A stretch of 64,000 bases of DNA, from the NCBI GenBank assembly GCA_014529385.2, contig CM043951.1, forward strand, positions 110,815,469-110,879,468, in the 5' to 3' direction. Of the stretch, positions 1 to 10,811 are shown piece by piece (position 1 is the stretch's first letter; every line of letters begins with the position of its first letter). Position numbers and translations under genes: made by a program. This stretch comes from Adiantum capillus-veneris. Lineage: Eukaryota > Streptophyta > Polypodiopsida > Polypodiales > Pteridaceae. The notes beneath the pieces are model-generated. The model had not been told where the DNA came from and searched no databases. It worked only from the letters and a program-made list of their open reading frames with translations.

Positions 1-3000
1 TTGACAATGCTCACATTGTTTTATAAAGGTATGCATGCCTTGTTTCATTGTGGGCCAGTAAACCCAAGCCATTTGAGCTATTTTATTGTTTCATTCCTCG
101 AAAAATAGAATCCCATAATCATTACATGAGCATGTTTTAGATAGATTTTGTACTTGTTTGGCTCTATGCTTAGTAATAGAATCTTGTTCAGGAGTTCTTC
201 TATACATTTGTCCAGGTAGTAGTTGAAATAGAGATTTCTCTATAGATTAAAATTTTTGAAAGGCAACGGAATTTCTTTATCAAATTGAGCAAAAGTTATA
301 AGAGCCGCAATTTTTGTAGACCCGGACTTTTGTAGCATGATGCACTAGAACTGAACCATAAAGACATACTTCTCAAGATTTGAACAAATCATATACAATC
401 AACATTTCTCAAAGAGTTTTCCTAAATGATCAAAATTATCCTCCACAAATAAGAGTGAACACACAAGTTGTTCTTATATACTTCCAAGAATATTCTCATA
501 TACACTTTAAAAGCGTGACTCATGAGCCTTTGAAATGTAGTTAAAATCCTGTTCAACTTAACTTGCATGACATAATAAGAAAACATATCCCAATATGTAG
601 CAAAAGCAATCTTATGTTGGTCCTTGTGGTTGATATCCAATTGGTTATACTTAGAGAATCCATCTAATAAACTATATGATTCCTTTTTTTCTACTCTTTC
701 CAACACATGTTCTATAATAGAGGATAGTTGTCTCTAACAGCAACTGCATGCACCTTTTCTAAGATTGATACATACTTGTAACTTATCCTTTTTGGCGGCT
801 ACTGCTATGGGTCAAAGCCCATTAGTACGTTCTATCTCATAGAAAAATGCAGACTCCTTCAATTTTTCAATTTCCTCCTTGATTTTCATGGTCTTTAATA
901 GCTTGACTTGAAAGTATCTTTTTTCATGGGAGTAGTATGCTTGCAAATCTATACATCCACTCCTTTAAGATCCTTATATGTTCACATAAACATGTCTTTG
1001 TATTCCTTCTAAGTTCATATCTAATTTTCTTATTCTTTTGAAGACAAGTTAGTTTGCTATGAAGGTTATTTTTGGGTCTTCTCCTGGCTGGCCAAATTAA
1101 TCTACTTTGCATCTTTTGGACCATCATATTACTTTCCTAATTCTCACAGCTCCCGCATTGTTTATTATACAATGATCTTACAATCTTGGAGCTTTTCTTT
1201 AGCTCACGTTGCCACTTTGATTGGTACCAGAGGTTCACTTTTAATGAACTTCATGGAAATCCATCTACCAACTTCAAAGACTTCTTGTTCTAATTCTTTG
1301 GTTTTTGTGAGCAATCTTCTAGAAAACAACCTCCCTTTCAACCACAATCTCGACAATAAATAGTATGAGGTACTGATATACTTTAGGCCGTGCATTTTTC
1401 CAAGAGCTTTATGACAACCATTCGTCCTTTATTTAGGTTGTGGCTTTGAATGGAGGTTTCACTACAATATTTTCTATGAAATATACAAGATTTAGCTTAG
1501 GAGGAGGCTATTAGAGTTGTTCCACTATAGGTAGTGTAATATGTCATCCATCCTCCACATGCATGGACGAGAAACCATCATCATAAGGAGTAATTAGAAC
1601 ATATTGTGTCTTGCTACTCAACTTTCTCCTTGGGTTGCATCCACTTTACATGTACTACATTCCCACTCGACAATGGAAATTGATGTCCAAAAACAAGTCA
1701 TGGACTCTCCATACATGCTGCAGGTTTGGCATTTGGTTCACATTAGGTGGTTATCTATAGGCCGGTTGTCCTTGAGGTCTCATGGAGCATGTCTCACATT
1801 CTCATCATATTTAGGCCTATAGTAGTAGTCATGCATCTCGTGGTTCATCCATTTATCCTCTATTGCATATGGTTAATTTTTTTTGGTTGAACCATTGGTT
1901 GTCCTTGAATAGGTCCTTGGCCTAGTGCTCTCAATAGAATTTTTCCTTTTCAATGAAGACTTGCTATCATTTGATCCGTTTTCTTGAGCAACTCCTTGTA
2001 TTCAAAAATTTTATTTTATTTTTGGTGGTGGGGGGGGAGGAAGGGTTGGGGTGCAGCCAAACCCACCTAACTAGTAGGTATGGGGGCCATTATCCTATTA
2101 TTTCTTGTTTTTGTTTAATGTATCATCCTCTTCATAAATCTTGAAATCATCTCTAAAATTAATCGCTCAAGTATACAAGCTTCTACTATGGTGTATTTCA
2201 TGATATATAAATTTGCATGCAGCTTTTTGTTTAGAAGGACTTCTAAAAAACAATGAGACAAGTCGCTCTTTCTCTAGAATTTCTTGTACCAAAAACCTTA
2301 CAACGTCCTTCATGATTTTACTTGCACATCCATTGTTTCACCTTCGTTCTATTTGAACATGTAGATCTATGTCACTATGTTTTGTTTTAATCTCTATATT
2401 CAAGAAAGAGGCTACAAATATTCTAGTAAGAGTTTGAATATCTATGATGCTTTTAGACACTAGAGTATTGTAGCGTTTATTAACAAAATCCAAATTAATT
2501 AGCAAGTCCAATGGATCAAGAAGAGACAAGATACCTTGAGATCAAGAATCATCATATTGTGGACAAATGGGGAGAGGTGCGGTCAAGAAAACTTCTTTGG
2601 AGGAAATACTGGAGAAACTCTTGTAGTTAACTCGAGAGATACGTCTTAACCAACTCATAAATCATGAAAGAGCTTTAAATGATAGCCAAGAATTTTTCAT
2701 TCTCCATTTAAGCATTAGTTTCATCATGCATGGCCTAGCCCCTTGAATGCAATGAAGTACACAAATGCTTCTTTTGGAGGTGCCTCATAAATTGGTTTAG
2801 CCATGGAAGTTTGTGGTTGATTATACCAATCTTCCTTTGCTACCACGATAAATGAACTAGCTTCATTGTGTGGCATGACTGGCACTATAGATTGCTATTT
2901 CACTTGTCCTTGAGAATGAATATACTTGATTGTTATTGTATTGTTTCCTGGTAGTGGTGATTGATGACCTCGAATAGGTTGTCGTGTCTCCATAGACAAG

Positions 3001-3033
3001 GGTGGATTTTGCATTTGGTCCATGTATGTGGAT
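1..3033 (-). mobile_element. Degenerate Ty3/gypsy retrotransposon remnant
   Basis: Read on the minus strand, this stretch holds broken pieces of a gypsy gag-pol in the expected order. Gag/protease-like fragments lie near 2.9-2.0 kb. Reverse transcriptase lies at about 1.13-0.42 kb. An integrase zinc-binding tail ends at 60..1, where WPTMKQGMHTFIKQCEHCQ reads like the HHCC finger. Frames change every 50-100 codons, so this is old and inactive. Element E follows directly at 3038, probably inserted into this remnant or its flank. The left end lies outside the window. The gag part (1.2-3.0 kb) is assigned by position more than by motif. Confidence 0.6.
422..1130 (-). pseudogene. Gypsy reverse transcriptase, decayed
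   Basis: The minus-strand translation matches the palm of gypsy reverse transcriptase: YSLLDGFSKYNQLDI, DQHKIAFATYWDMFSYYVM and TTFQRLMSHAFKVYM appear in family order. An upstream segment (ELRRNTKTCLCEHI, then EEIEKLKESAFFYEIERT) matches the fingers. The catalytic YxDD box is replaced by YKNNLC, so both aspartates are gone. Several stops lie between 707 and 924. The original enzyme copied retrotransposon RNA into DNA. The identification is firm; the enzyme is dead. Confidence 0.75.
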
Positions 3034-3037
3034 ACGT

Positions 3038-5074
3038 TGGTGCGCCCAAGGTGTGTCGGACCATGGGAGGTTCCAGCACAGCAGGTGCATGACATCAGGT
3101 AGGGTGATCGGAGAATGCTTCAGCGGGTAGCAGATGCAGATTTGAGCCAGTGCCATTGAGATATGTATGCCATATGTGACACTTTGCAGATCAACTCATG
3201 GTTTTTTGGAGCTATACTAGCCGAAAGCTTAACGGCGTGTGTGCCAATTCGGTGGACAAGTTCACCGGGATCGAAGATTGTGATGGTCTTGGCAATCATC
3301 ACTTTGTCGCTGGGTATCTCAATGCCGCAATATTGTCTATGCGGAGATACATGTGTTTTTTTGCATCCATGTTGACCTTGGCGCAAGAACACAGATCATC
3401 GTGCTAAGGGATGCAAAGTTATACATGGATGGTCGACTGCGGCAGTCACTTTTTAGGGGAATCTCTTTGGTGATCAGATGGGAATCAAGGTGTGCGGGAT
3501 CAACTTTTGGCGTGTGAAAGGGGGCCATGACACCCAAAGCTTTTTAAAGCTATTAATTAAAAAAAAACGACGAGCTGCAATTGATGCAGGTGGCGGGCTG
3601 CTTGAAAGAAAGCAGCACCACTTGGAGGTTTGCATGAGGGGGGCGCCACTCAGGAAAAGCCGAGAACAAGGAGGCCAGGTGGAGGGGCTCGCCATAGGTA
3701 GTCAAGGGCCCCCTTCGAGGTGGTGTAGACAAGGAGTTGGAGCCGCCAAGGGGCAGGCCAGAGCAGAGAAGGCGGGTGGTTTTGAAGGCAGAGAAGGACA
3801 TGAGCAGGGCCAACCGGTTGTGGAAGGGGCTGCAGGTAATGGCAGCCATATCACAAGTGGGAGTGGCCAGGGCGTGAGCCAGAGAATGAGCCGCCAACGG
3901 CCTACATGAAGGAAGAGAGGCCGCCAGAGGGCCGGCGAGGAGCAGAAGAAGGAGGTGGCTTTTCAAGGGCTGAGGGGTGCCATGTGAGAAGGGGGAGTGG
4001 GTGCACGGACAGGTCTGCAGGCTGCAAGAGGCCGGCAAGAGGAGGGCCGCCAGTGATTGGGGGCCTCAAGGGAGCGCTGCAGAGGAGGAGAGGGAGCCAA
4101 AGGTGTGGAAGGGAGCATGAGGGAAATTGGTCGCAATGCATGAGAGCAGGGAGGTATGTCTACTGTGCAGAGGAGGAAGCTATTGAGGGGAAAAGCATTA
4201 CCTTTGGTTGCTACTGGTCGCCAAGGGAGAAGGCAATTGGGCTACTATTGATACAAGAGAAGGTGTTGGAGCAGACCAGCAAGAAAACCATGCTAAGTTT
4301 AAGTGTTTGTTGAAGGAAATGCATGAAAGGGGAGTGGTGAGTTCTAATGGTTGAAGAGGCTTGTATCGGGAGCTGCAAGCAAGGTCGTGAGTTGTAGGTT
4401 GGTGGACGCCAAGAGAGGACACAAGAGATGTTGCGGGAGCTATCTAGGTGCATAAAGAGGTGAAGATGCAAGCTATCTAGAGCCGGGCCAAAGAATTGAA
4501 GGGTTGCAGGAAGAGGAGGAGGAAAATCAGGCCATTCCCTTACTCATAATCCACCAAGGGCTCGTTGAAATCTTCACCAAGGAGCATGTTTTTTTGAAAC
4601 CCATCAGTATAGTGCTTGCTCTAATTTAAGCCAAATGAATTATCTCTAGTCTCCATATGCTTGTTGTTTTTCGTGGATGCTTGTTGTTTTCCCCCTACAT
4701 GCTTATGTGGATGTCATATATGTGAGTGGATCTTGTGTGTGGGTACTCTCTATCTAAGTGTGGCGTATACCAGTCATTTCAAAGTGTCTATGTATGCCAA
4801 TGGTTATGAAAGTATCCGTATGTGTTGGCCTACTCTTGATTACATATTTATGGGATCGGGTGCTCTTAAGGGTTGAGGCTTGGTGCTATGATTGCATGAT
4901 GGGAGGTTGGGTATGGGCAATCGGGGATGGTTAGGTTTGAGCAAGTTCAATAGTCAATTGCAAATCAGGTTTCTAGATGTGTGTTAGCTAGGGGATAGGG
5001 GTGTTGTGAGATCACTGGGCTATAGAGAGGCATTCAATTAGTGTGCTGGTGGTTTTCCCATTTCCCCCTTTCCA
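3038..5074 (+). repeat. 5' LTR of element E
   Basis: About 2.04 kb, collinear with 12889-14988 and highly similar by eye, with small indels. For example, the second copy has extra sequence near 13360-13430 and a replaced segment near 14580. Short ORFs on both strands occur in both copies and are not genes. The LTR ends at TTTCCCCCTTTCCA. Confidence 0.85.
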
Positions 5075-5079
5075 TCTTG

Positions 5080-5091
5080 TGGTGCCCCCAC
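5080..5091 (+). other. PBS-like site of element E, split by the CACTA insertion
   Basis: TGGTGCCCCCAC begins 6 nt after the LTR end. The equivalent position in A has TGACACCCCCAC and in D has TGGTACCCCC. The CACTA element starts at the next base; the other half (AGAGACCC, after the duplicated CAC) resumes at 10768. I could not identify the priming tRNA. Confidence 0.45.
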
Positions 5092-5335
5092 CACTACAAG
5101 AGGTTGTGTGCTCTTGTGACGCTGTTAGCGACGGAAATACACTGGGTTTTTATAACCCCCGGCGTCGCTAAAACCGTCGCTAATAGCGTCGCTACGAGAG
5201 CGTCGCTATAAGCGTCGCTATATAGAGACGCTCATAGCGACCGTCATAGCGACGGTTATAGCGACGTTTACACAGAAGTCTATAGCGACGCTCATAGAGA
5301 CGCTACGCTACAGAGCCATAAATAGCGACGCCCGA
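5092..5335. repeat. CACTA left terminal and subterminal repeats
   Basis: After the 12-bp terminal repeat, about a dozen copies of TAGCGACG or its complement CGTCGCTA lie within 220 bp in both orientations. In En/Spm such motifs bind TnpA. The matching right end is 10684-10764. Confidence 0.8.
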
Positions 5336-5711
5336 GAGAATTTTTTTTTGGTGACAGGGCATTGAATGCCTTGCCACCCATCAACCATATTGTACTTGAT
5401 TCACTTTTTAAAAAAAGTGCAAGGGTAGATAATAGACCCAAAATAGTCACCCACAAGACGCATTGTTTGCAAAATTAACAAGCGTAAAATTGACAATTGT
5501 ACACATCATAGGCAAAATGAATTGATTGACAAATGTAATAATGACAATTGTACAACATCATAGGCATAAAGAATTGATTGGCAAAATGAACTGCGGTGAC
5601 AAATGTAATAATATACATGGTTCAAAAAGACGTATAAAATCCATCTCATGATACATAAGCTATGAGAAACCCTAAACTAATGCTATCTAGCTACGGCTAA
5701 ACTGACGTCGT
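5336..5711. other. CACTA internal non-coding stretch
   Basis: AT-rich sequence between the subterminal repeats and the TnpA-like stop codon. It contains short dispersed repeats such as TGACAATTGTACA (about 5491 and 5541). It probably includes the 3' UTR of the minus-strand gene. No other gene seen. Confidence 0.4.
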
Positions 5712-6999
5712 TTAGTCAGACGTCTCATCGCGTCCAAGCGGCGTATCTGTCGGATTCTGCAAAAAAAGACAATAAGACAGCTTTCAGTAAGTATAAACAT
5801 ATAACGACATTTATAAAACAATACAAAAAATAGCAAAGAGTAAACCCTAATACTAACCATGCCGCCGCGAGAACTGAGAATGTCCATCAGGGCGTTTAAG
5901 CCCTTCCTACCTGCGTACTCGCGCTCGTACGGTGTGGGATCACGTCCTGTCATCAACCACTGTCAAAACATACAAAGATTTAATTATGTTAGAATTAAAA
6001 AACTCATAAACCCTAAACTATCGAACATAAAGAGCAATGCGAAAACACTTACAAAATCGGTCTCAAATGATGCCCATCCACAGCTCCCCAAGTGGTGCGA
6101 GCTCCCTGCCTCTACTCGCGCTCTGGTTGCATCCTTTTGTTGCTTCCACTTGTCGGGATTCTCGCGCACGTCTTTCTTCGCATTCTTCCAATCTTCTTTG
6201 GCCAGCCAATCTGGCCTGTTCCACCCATGCTTGATTGCTTTTTGCACTTCGGAACGCTTGTGTTTGCAGTATTCGCGCATTCGAATCTTCATTAGGTCTT
6301 CATTGAAGCGCTGATCCCGTGTTGGAACGGGAAACTCATCATGAAGTATGCTGATGACTCTGGCTTTTAAATCACTTGGTACTTCACTCCATTTGTTTAG
6401 TATGTAGTGTCTAAACAGCTGAGAGCAAAGACCACACATGCGCGAGATCACCTTCTTGCCGTCATCATCCATGATGATGCCGCCGCTGAAGTCGACGGAG
6501 TAAGGCAAGCCCTCTAGCCGGTGACGCGTGAACCTGGGTGTCCCGGCAGAGGTCTCTAGCGGCGTGTCGATGGGGGTACGGACTGGGCCCCAAAGCGAGG
6601 AGTGTCGAGTGGGGTGGCTCCTGGCGGAGTAGGTAGAGGTGTGTAGCTGCTCGGAACAGTCAACCGCGCGAAACCTGGCGTAGATGGCGATGTTGTGGCT
6701 GGTGTGGGGGCGGGCAAAGAAGGGGAAGGTAAAGAGTCTCGTCGAACACGAGGCGGTGTGGAGGCATCGGCGGCGGAATCCCCACAACAACCGCCACCGC
6801 CACCACTAGAGCGCCGGTGTCTAGACGAGTGTGAAGATCGTCTCGTCGACACTGAAGCTTCGGAACGCGCTGAATGCTCCGATAGAGAGGGAGATGCGGA
6901 TGGAGTAGGAACACGCGATGATGCGCCAGAGCGATGACGCTCCACGTACCACTGTCCCTGCTGCGGTGACAAAGAAGAAAGAAACTCCTCATCATCCAT
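5712..6999 (-). pseudogene. TnpA-like / Transposase_24 gene of the CACTA element
   Basis: I propose three exons: 6999-6053, 5959-5858 and 5756-5712. Each intron (93 and 101 bp) has GT donor and AG acceptor and both are in phase 0; exon 2 is exactly 34 codons. The N-terminus (MDDEEFLSSLSPQQGQWYVE) leads into a Ser/Pro/Arg-rich low-complexity region with a glycine run. The C-terminal half (EGLPYSVDFSGG, then WNRPDWLAKEDWKNAK and MTGRDPTPYERE) matches the plant Transposase_24 family, which includes TnpA-like terminal-binding proteins. The frame slips once near 6584-6594, at a GGGCCCC run, so the copy is broken or contains one sequence error. The ATG at 6999 is chosen because it opens the conserved frame. 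Rough length would be 360 residues. Confidence 0.7.
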
Positions 7000-7250
7000 A
7001 CCTGCATTAAACACACGAATATTTAAACTTAATATTGAATGAATAGAGTAGACAATGACGCAAAGACCATTAAATACAATGACGTAATGACGCATATAAA
7101 TACAATGACGCAATGAATTGAGTGATAGAAGAGACAAGTCGAAAACTCAGAATTTTCAATCAAAAGATGTGAGCGCGAGTAGAAAAGAGCGTTATACACC
7201 ATGGAAGGTACTTAGAGAGCCAGAGCTTTTACAACACGAAGCAAAATTGT

Positions 7251-8562
7251 TCAAATACAATATTTGTGGCTATAAGAGATCTCTCTCTCATCCTCGCATA
7301 ACTCAGCATAACTTCCTATATCTATATAGAGCTCTCCGTTTAAACACATATCCTCTGTTTCATTTTGTAGCTCCTCTGCATGCACCCCATATAGAGTAGT
7401 AGCATCTTGATGCTCGTCTGGCACCACCGCAGCGGCTTCTGATTGAGCATCTTCTCTGATCTCCTCCATTGATGCCGTTGTGATTGGCACATGGTAGCCT
7501 TCATACGTCCTTGCACTACGAGGGGCTATCTCTATGACGTACCACCAGTTTGATCCGACCATGTTTCATCTATATGTTTCCAGGCTACGCAGTCTGCAGG
7601 AATTCGTAGCACACCATCCGAAGATTTATTCTCCTCATGCCATGATGCTAGGGCGGCCTTGGACTTACATTCGAAGAAATGCTTGATGCGAGGAAGCAGA
7701 GGAAAATGTCGCAAAACCTTTTGTGAAATTTTTGTCTCATGGAGATCTACTCGATATCTTTCGGAATCACATTTCGGACACTTCTCCATGTCTATGTATT
7801 CCCCTCTAAAAAGAATACAGTCATTAGGACAAGCGTGGATAGAATTGTAATCCATCCCCAAGTTTCACAAAATCTTTCTTGCTTCATCTCGAGAATCTGG
7901 CATCACATTGTCAGTATGTGCTCTTTAAGCAATCTACACAACATAAAAATACGATACAGTCGTGTAAAAATCTATCAGATCATTATACATTTAGAGTTCT
8001 ATTAAAGTAAACTAATTGTAATAGATCACTTGAAAAGCGCTGTGACGCTAGTGTCACTCCATCCAAACTTTGCCTGCATGTTGAGAAGAACCAGGAGTGC
8101 TTTCAATCTAAACATACGTGCTCCATTATACAATGGCGTATCGGCTTCACTTTTCATATCATCATAGATAAGCCTTTCTGAATCCATGATCGTCTCGATC
8201 ATTTCATCAACCTCGGGCTCAAACATTGCCTCGTTGGGAATGTGCTCTGCATGATCATCCCCCGAGCTGTCAGAGGCTACATCTTGTGGCCTCACATATG
8301 CTGCTTGACCAAAGCGCCTACGAACACGTCTATTGGGTTGCAAGATTGCTGCTTGTTGGCTAGCGTCAGAGTCCAACGAGTTATAATTGGCAACAACTCG
8401 ATCTATAATAGATGGATCGAACTCGCCAAATTCGCGAACGTGCTGCAAAGAAACACGTCTTGTCCGTCGCACAGCATGCTTGCATTGATTACAAGGACAT
8501 AAGACCCTCGTTGAGAGATAGGTGTTTCGGTTGGACGGTCCCACATCCTCGTCACTACTCAT
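7251..8562 (-). pseudogene. TnpD-like transposase, internally deleted
   Basis: Minus-strand exon 1 (8562 to about 8030) begins MSSDEDVG. It contains the N-terminal CPCNQC cysteine motif, an acidic stretch and KFGWSDTSVTALF, all typical of En/Spm TnpD. After an intron, LGMDYNSIHACPNDCILFRG, CPKC and KVLRHFPLLPRIKHFF follow. The product then jumps from ADCVAWKHIDE straight to a WYVIEIAPR-type C-terminus near 7560. About 400-500 residues of catalytic core normally found between these are missing. There is also an in-frame TGA at 7867-7865 and a frame change near 7910. This cannot cut DNA. Confidence 0.75.
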
Positions 8563-8624
8563 AATGAGGATAAAAATCTTATAACTTGGACAACAAATTT
8601 AATATTCTATTGGCATTCTTCGTC

Positions 8625-8628
<4 letters not shown>

Positions 8629-8720
<92 letters not shown>
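8629..8720. repeat. (CT)n microsatellite
   Basis: About 46 uninterrupted CT units immediately upstream of the TnpD-like start on the minus strand (so GA-rich in its 5' leader). Confidence 0.98.
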
Positions 8721-8722
<2 letters not shown>

Positions 8723-9009
8723 CTCACATTCTCTAGTCATGTCCAATCCCCGCACACCTCGGTCTAGAGGTGCACGGAGATCAGAACCACCGGGTTATAA
8801 TCTCGTCTTTATTGGTCAATACCTATATTTGTGGGTACAAGAAATCTACAGACCCGCGTCTACATGATACTGCATATAGTGGACAAAACCCCTTTGCCTC
8901 TTCTCTAGCTGTAGCACTTCACAGCATCTTAACATCTTTTCACAGTAGATCTTTTCACTGTTCGTCTAACTCTAAACCCTAAACCGTAAGTAATTCTTGC
9001 GTGGACTTG

Positions 9010-9152
9010 ATCTAACGTAAATAAGCGTAAATCTAAATAAACGTAAATCTAACTAAAAATAAACCTAAATCTAATTTAACGTAAGTCTACATCTAACCTA
9101 ATCTTTAACGTCTTTTGGGATAGTTTCCTACGACGTTAAAACTCTCTTCTTC

Positions 9153-9193
<41 letters not shown>
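9010..9193. repeat. Internal direct repeat of CACTA, copy 1
   Basis: An AACGTAAATCTAA-rich tract runs into TCTTTAACGTCTTTTGGGAT and ends in a (GT)n array at 9154-9193. The same series recurs at about 9700-9905, so the two copies bracket the HMA fragment. Confidence 0.7.
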
Positions 9194-9198
<5 letters not shown>

Positions 9199-9344
9199 AC
9201 CTAAATAAACCTAAGTCTAATCTGATATAACATAAATCTAAATCTAACGTAAATTATGTTATATTAAAAACAAAGAACTAAACTAACAGGGATTATAAGA
9301 ACCTTAAAACTGATTTAACACATAATTTTTCACATAACTCGGCA

Positions 9345-9690
9345 AGAGTTGGCATTCTCATCACTAAAGATGTGAGAGTTAACTTCCGGCGGTGACGCTA
9401 CCTCATCTCCATCCACATCTGACGACAGCAATTGGCCCTTTGGACCGTTCTTGCTCTTGTTACTAACTTTGAAGTTGCTGTTGAATGACTAGAGGTTGTC
9501 TAGATGGTCATTGTCGGAGATGTAGTGACTCTTGCCGCCCTGAAGATCCACCTTCTTCCCTATCTTCTGAAGACATTTCACCAGTACTTTTGGATCGACG
9601 GAGCCCACCATGAGTGAAGGCAGCAATACCCTATATTCCATTGAGGGCTTTCTTCACCCGCTTCATGCAGGCATCGCAGTCTATGGAGAC
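9345..9690 (-). pseudogene. Captured HMA (heavy-metal-associated) domain fragment
   Basis: The minus strand from 9690 reads VSIDCDACMKRVKKALNGI, the metal-binding loop and first helix of an HMA domain with a CxxC motif. After a short lesion and a frame change it resumes as GSVDPKVLVKCLQKIGKKV, the last strand and helix. A linker (KSHYISDNDH, then KSNKNGPKG-like) resembles the spacer of plant isoprenylated HMA proteins. In-frame TAGs follow NGI and HLDNL. HMA proteins bind Cu, Zn or Cd and move metals or act as chaperones. Nothing similar is found in normal CACTA genes, so this is best read as a captured host exon, now decayed. Confidence 0.75.
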
Positions 9691-9699
9691 CTAAATCTA

Positions 9700-9905
9700 A
9701 TCTAATATAACGTAAATCTAAATCTAGTGTAAATAAACGTAAATCTAACTCAAAATAAACCTAAATCTAATCTAATTTAACTTAAATAAACTTAAATCTA
9801 ATTTAACGTAAGTCTACATCTAACCTAATCTTTAACGTCTTTTAGGATAGTTTCCTACAACGTTATAACTCTCTTCTTCTTGTGTGTGTGCGCGTGTGTG
9901 GATGT
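9700..9905. repeat. Internal direct repeat of CACTA, copy 2
   Basis: Second copy of the AACGTAAATCTAA tract and its TTTAACGTCTTTTAGGATAG end. It again finishes in a GT-rich run (9881-9910), with several substitutions relative to copy 1. Confidence 0.7.
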
Positions 9906-10078
9906 GTGTGCCAATAAAAAGAGATAAATGGTATAACCCTTCTATCACCCATGCCAAGTATGATAGATTGGTTATGCCATTTCCCTCTTGAATAATAGGT
10001 CTTGAGTTCAACTCCTCGTCGGCTAGATCTTTAGGTCTTTTAATTTTAATTAGTTTCCTACGACGTTAAATTAGTTTC

Positions 10079-10302
10079 TCTCTCTTTCTCTCTCAATGTG
10101 TGTGCGTTTTTTTGTTTATGCATGTTTTCTCTCTCTTTTCCTCTCTCAATGTGTGCGTTTTTTGTTTATGCATGTTCTCTCTCTCTTTTCCTCTGTCAAT
10201 GTGTGCGTTTTTTGTTTATGCATGCTCTCTCTCTCTTTTCCTCTCTCAATGTGTGTGTGCATTTTTTGTTTATGTATGTGTGTGTGCGTTTTTGTTTATG
10301 TT

Positions 10303-10337
<35 letters not shown>

Positions 10338-10344
10338 AAAAACA

Positions 10345-10401
<57 letters not shown>

Positions 10402-10472
10402 GGAGAGAAAAAGAGGGGAAGGGAACATGAGAGTGAGGAGAGGGAAGGAGCATACCTGGCTCTCCTTCCTCT

Positions 10473-10550
<78 letters not shown>

Positions 10551-10552
10551 AG

Positions 10553-10589
<37 letters not shown>
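10079..10589. repeat. Compound CT / GT / GA microsatellite block
   Basis: Four near-identical ~50-bp units (TCTCTCAATGTGTGCGTTTTT followed by TTTATGCATG) at 10080-10260 form a minisatellite. They lead into (CT)n at 10303-10332, (GT)n at 10347-10387, GA, a 72-bp (GT)n at 10479-10550 and (GA)n to 10587. Long ORFs here (VCVCVC, SLSLSL) are artefacts. Confidence 0.95.
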
Positions 10590-10593
<4 letters not shown>

Positions 10594-10683
10594 CGTTACC
10601 TGCTCCTTGCTTGAGGGCGTCGAAAAACTCAGATCTGAGATCTGAGTTTTTGGGCGCTCTCTGTTAAATTTACTTGTAAATTT

Positions 10684-10764
10684 GCGACGCTCATAGCGAC
10701 GCCGGAATATTTTTTTTGAGCGTCGCTGTGTGAACGTCGCTAATATGAATAGCCTCTTGTAGTG
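10684..10764. repeat. CACTA right terminal and subterminal repeats
   Basis: Copies of GCGACGC, AGCGACGCC, AGCGTCGCT and CGTCGCTAAT lie just inside the terminal CCTCTTGTAGTG. There are fewer than at the left end. Confidence 0.8.
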
Positions 10765-10811
10765 CACAGAGACCCATTGATTGCTTCCTAACCAAGTGTT
10801 CGTGACTTAAG

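Larger units (their letters stand above)
5092..10764 (-). mobile_element. CACTA (En/Spm) DNA transposon carrying gene fragments
   Basis: The 5,673-bp element starts CACTACAAGAGG and ends with the exact inverse, CCTCTTGTAGTG. It is flanked by a 3-bp target duplication CAC (5089-5091 and 10765-10767). Subterminal regions are packed with short AGCGACG / CGTCGCT motifs. Its genes lie on the minus strand: a TnpA-like gene (6999-5712) and an internally deleted TnpD-like gene (8562-7251). It also carries a captured HMA fragment and long microsatellites. Broken TnpD means it cannot move alone. TIRs and target duplication are intact, so it could in principle be cross-mobilised. Confidence 0.93.

Noticed and set aside
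3039..5074. Duplicated ORFs shared with 12890-14988 read as a gene family
   Set aside because: The duplication is explained as the two LTRs of element E, with TG/CA ends and ACGT target duplication.
9912..10035. tRNA- or SINE-like stretch (GGTTATGCCA, then GAGTTCAACTCCTCG)
   Set aside because: The B-box-like part is weak, the A-box spacing is unclear, no cloverleaf could be drawn, and there is no poly(A)/T tail or target duplication.
10096..10645. Long ORFs of 60-180 codons in GT/CT/GA tracts (also 20476-20832, 35051-35254, 38523-39177, 41596-41943, 46101-46417)
   Set aside because: Translations are only VCVC, SLSL, HTHT or RERE repeats, open in several frames on both strands, with no conserved flank.
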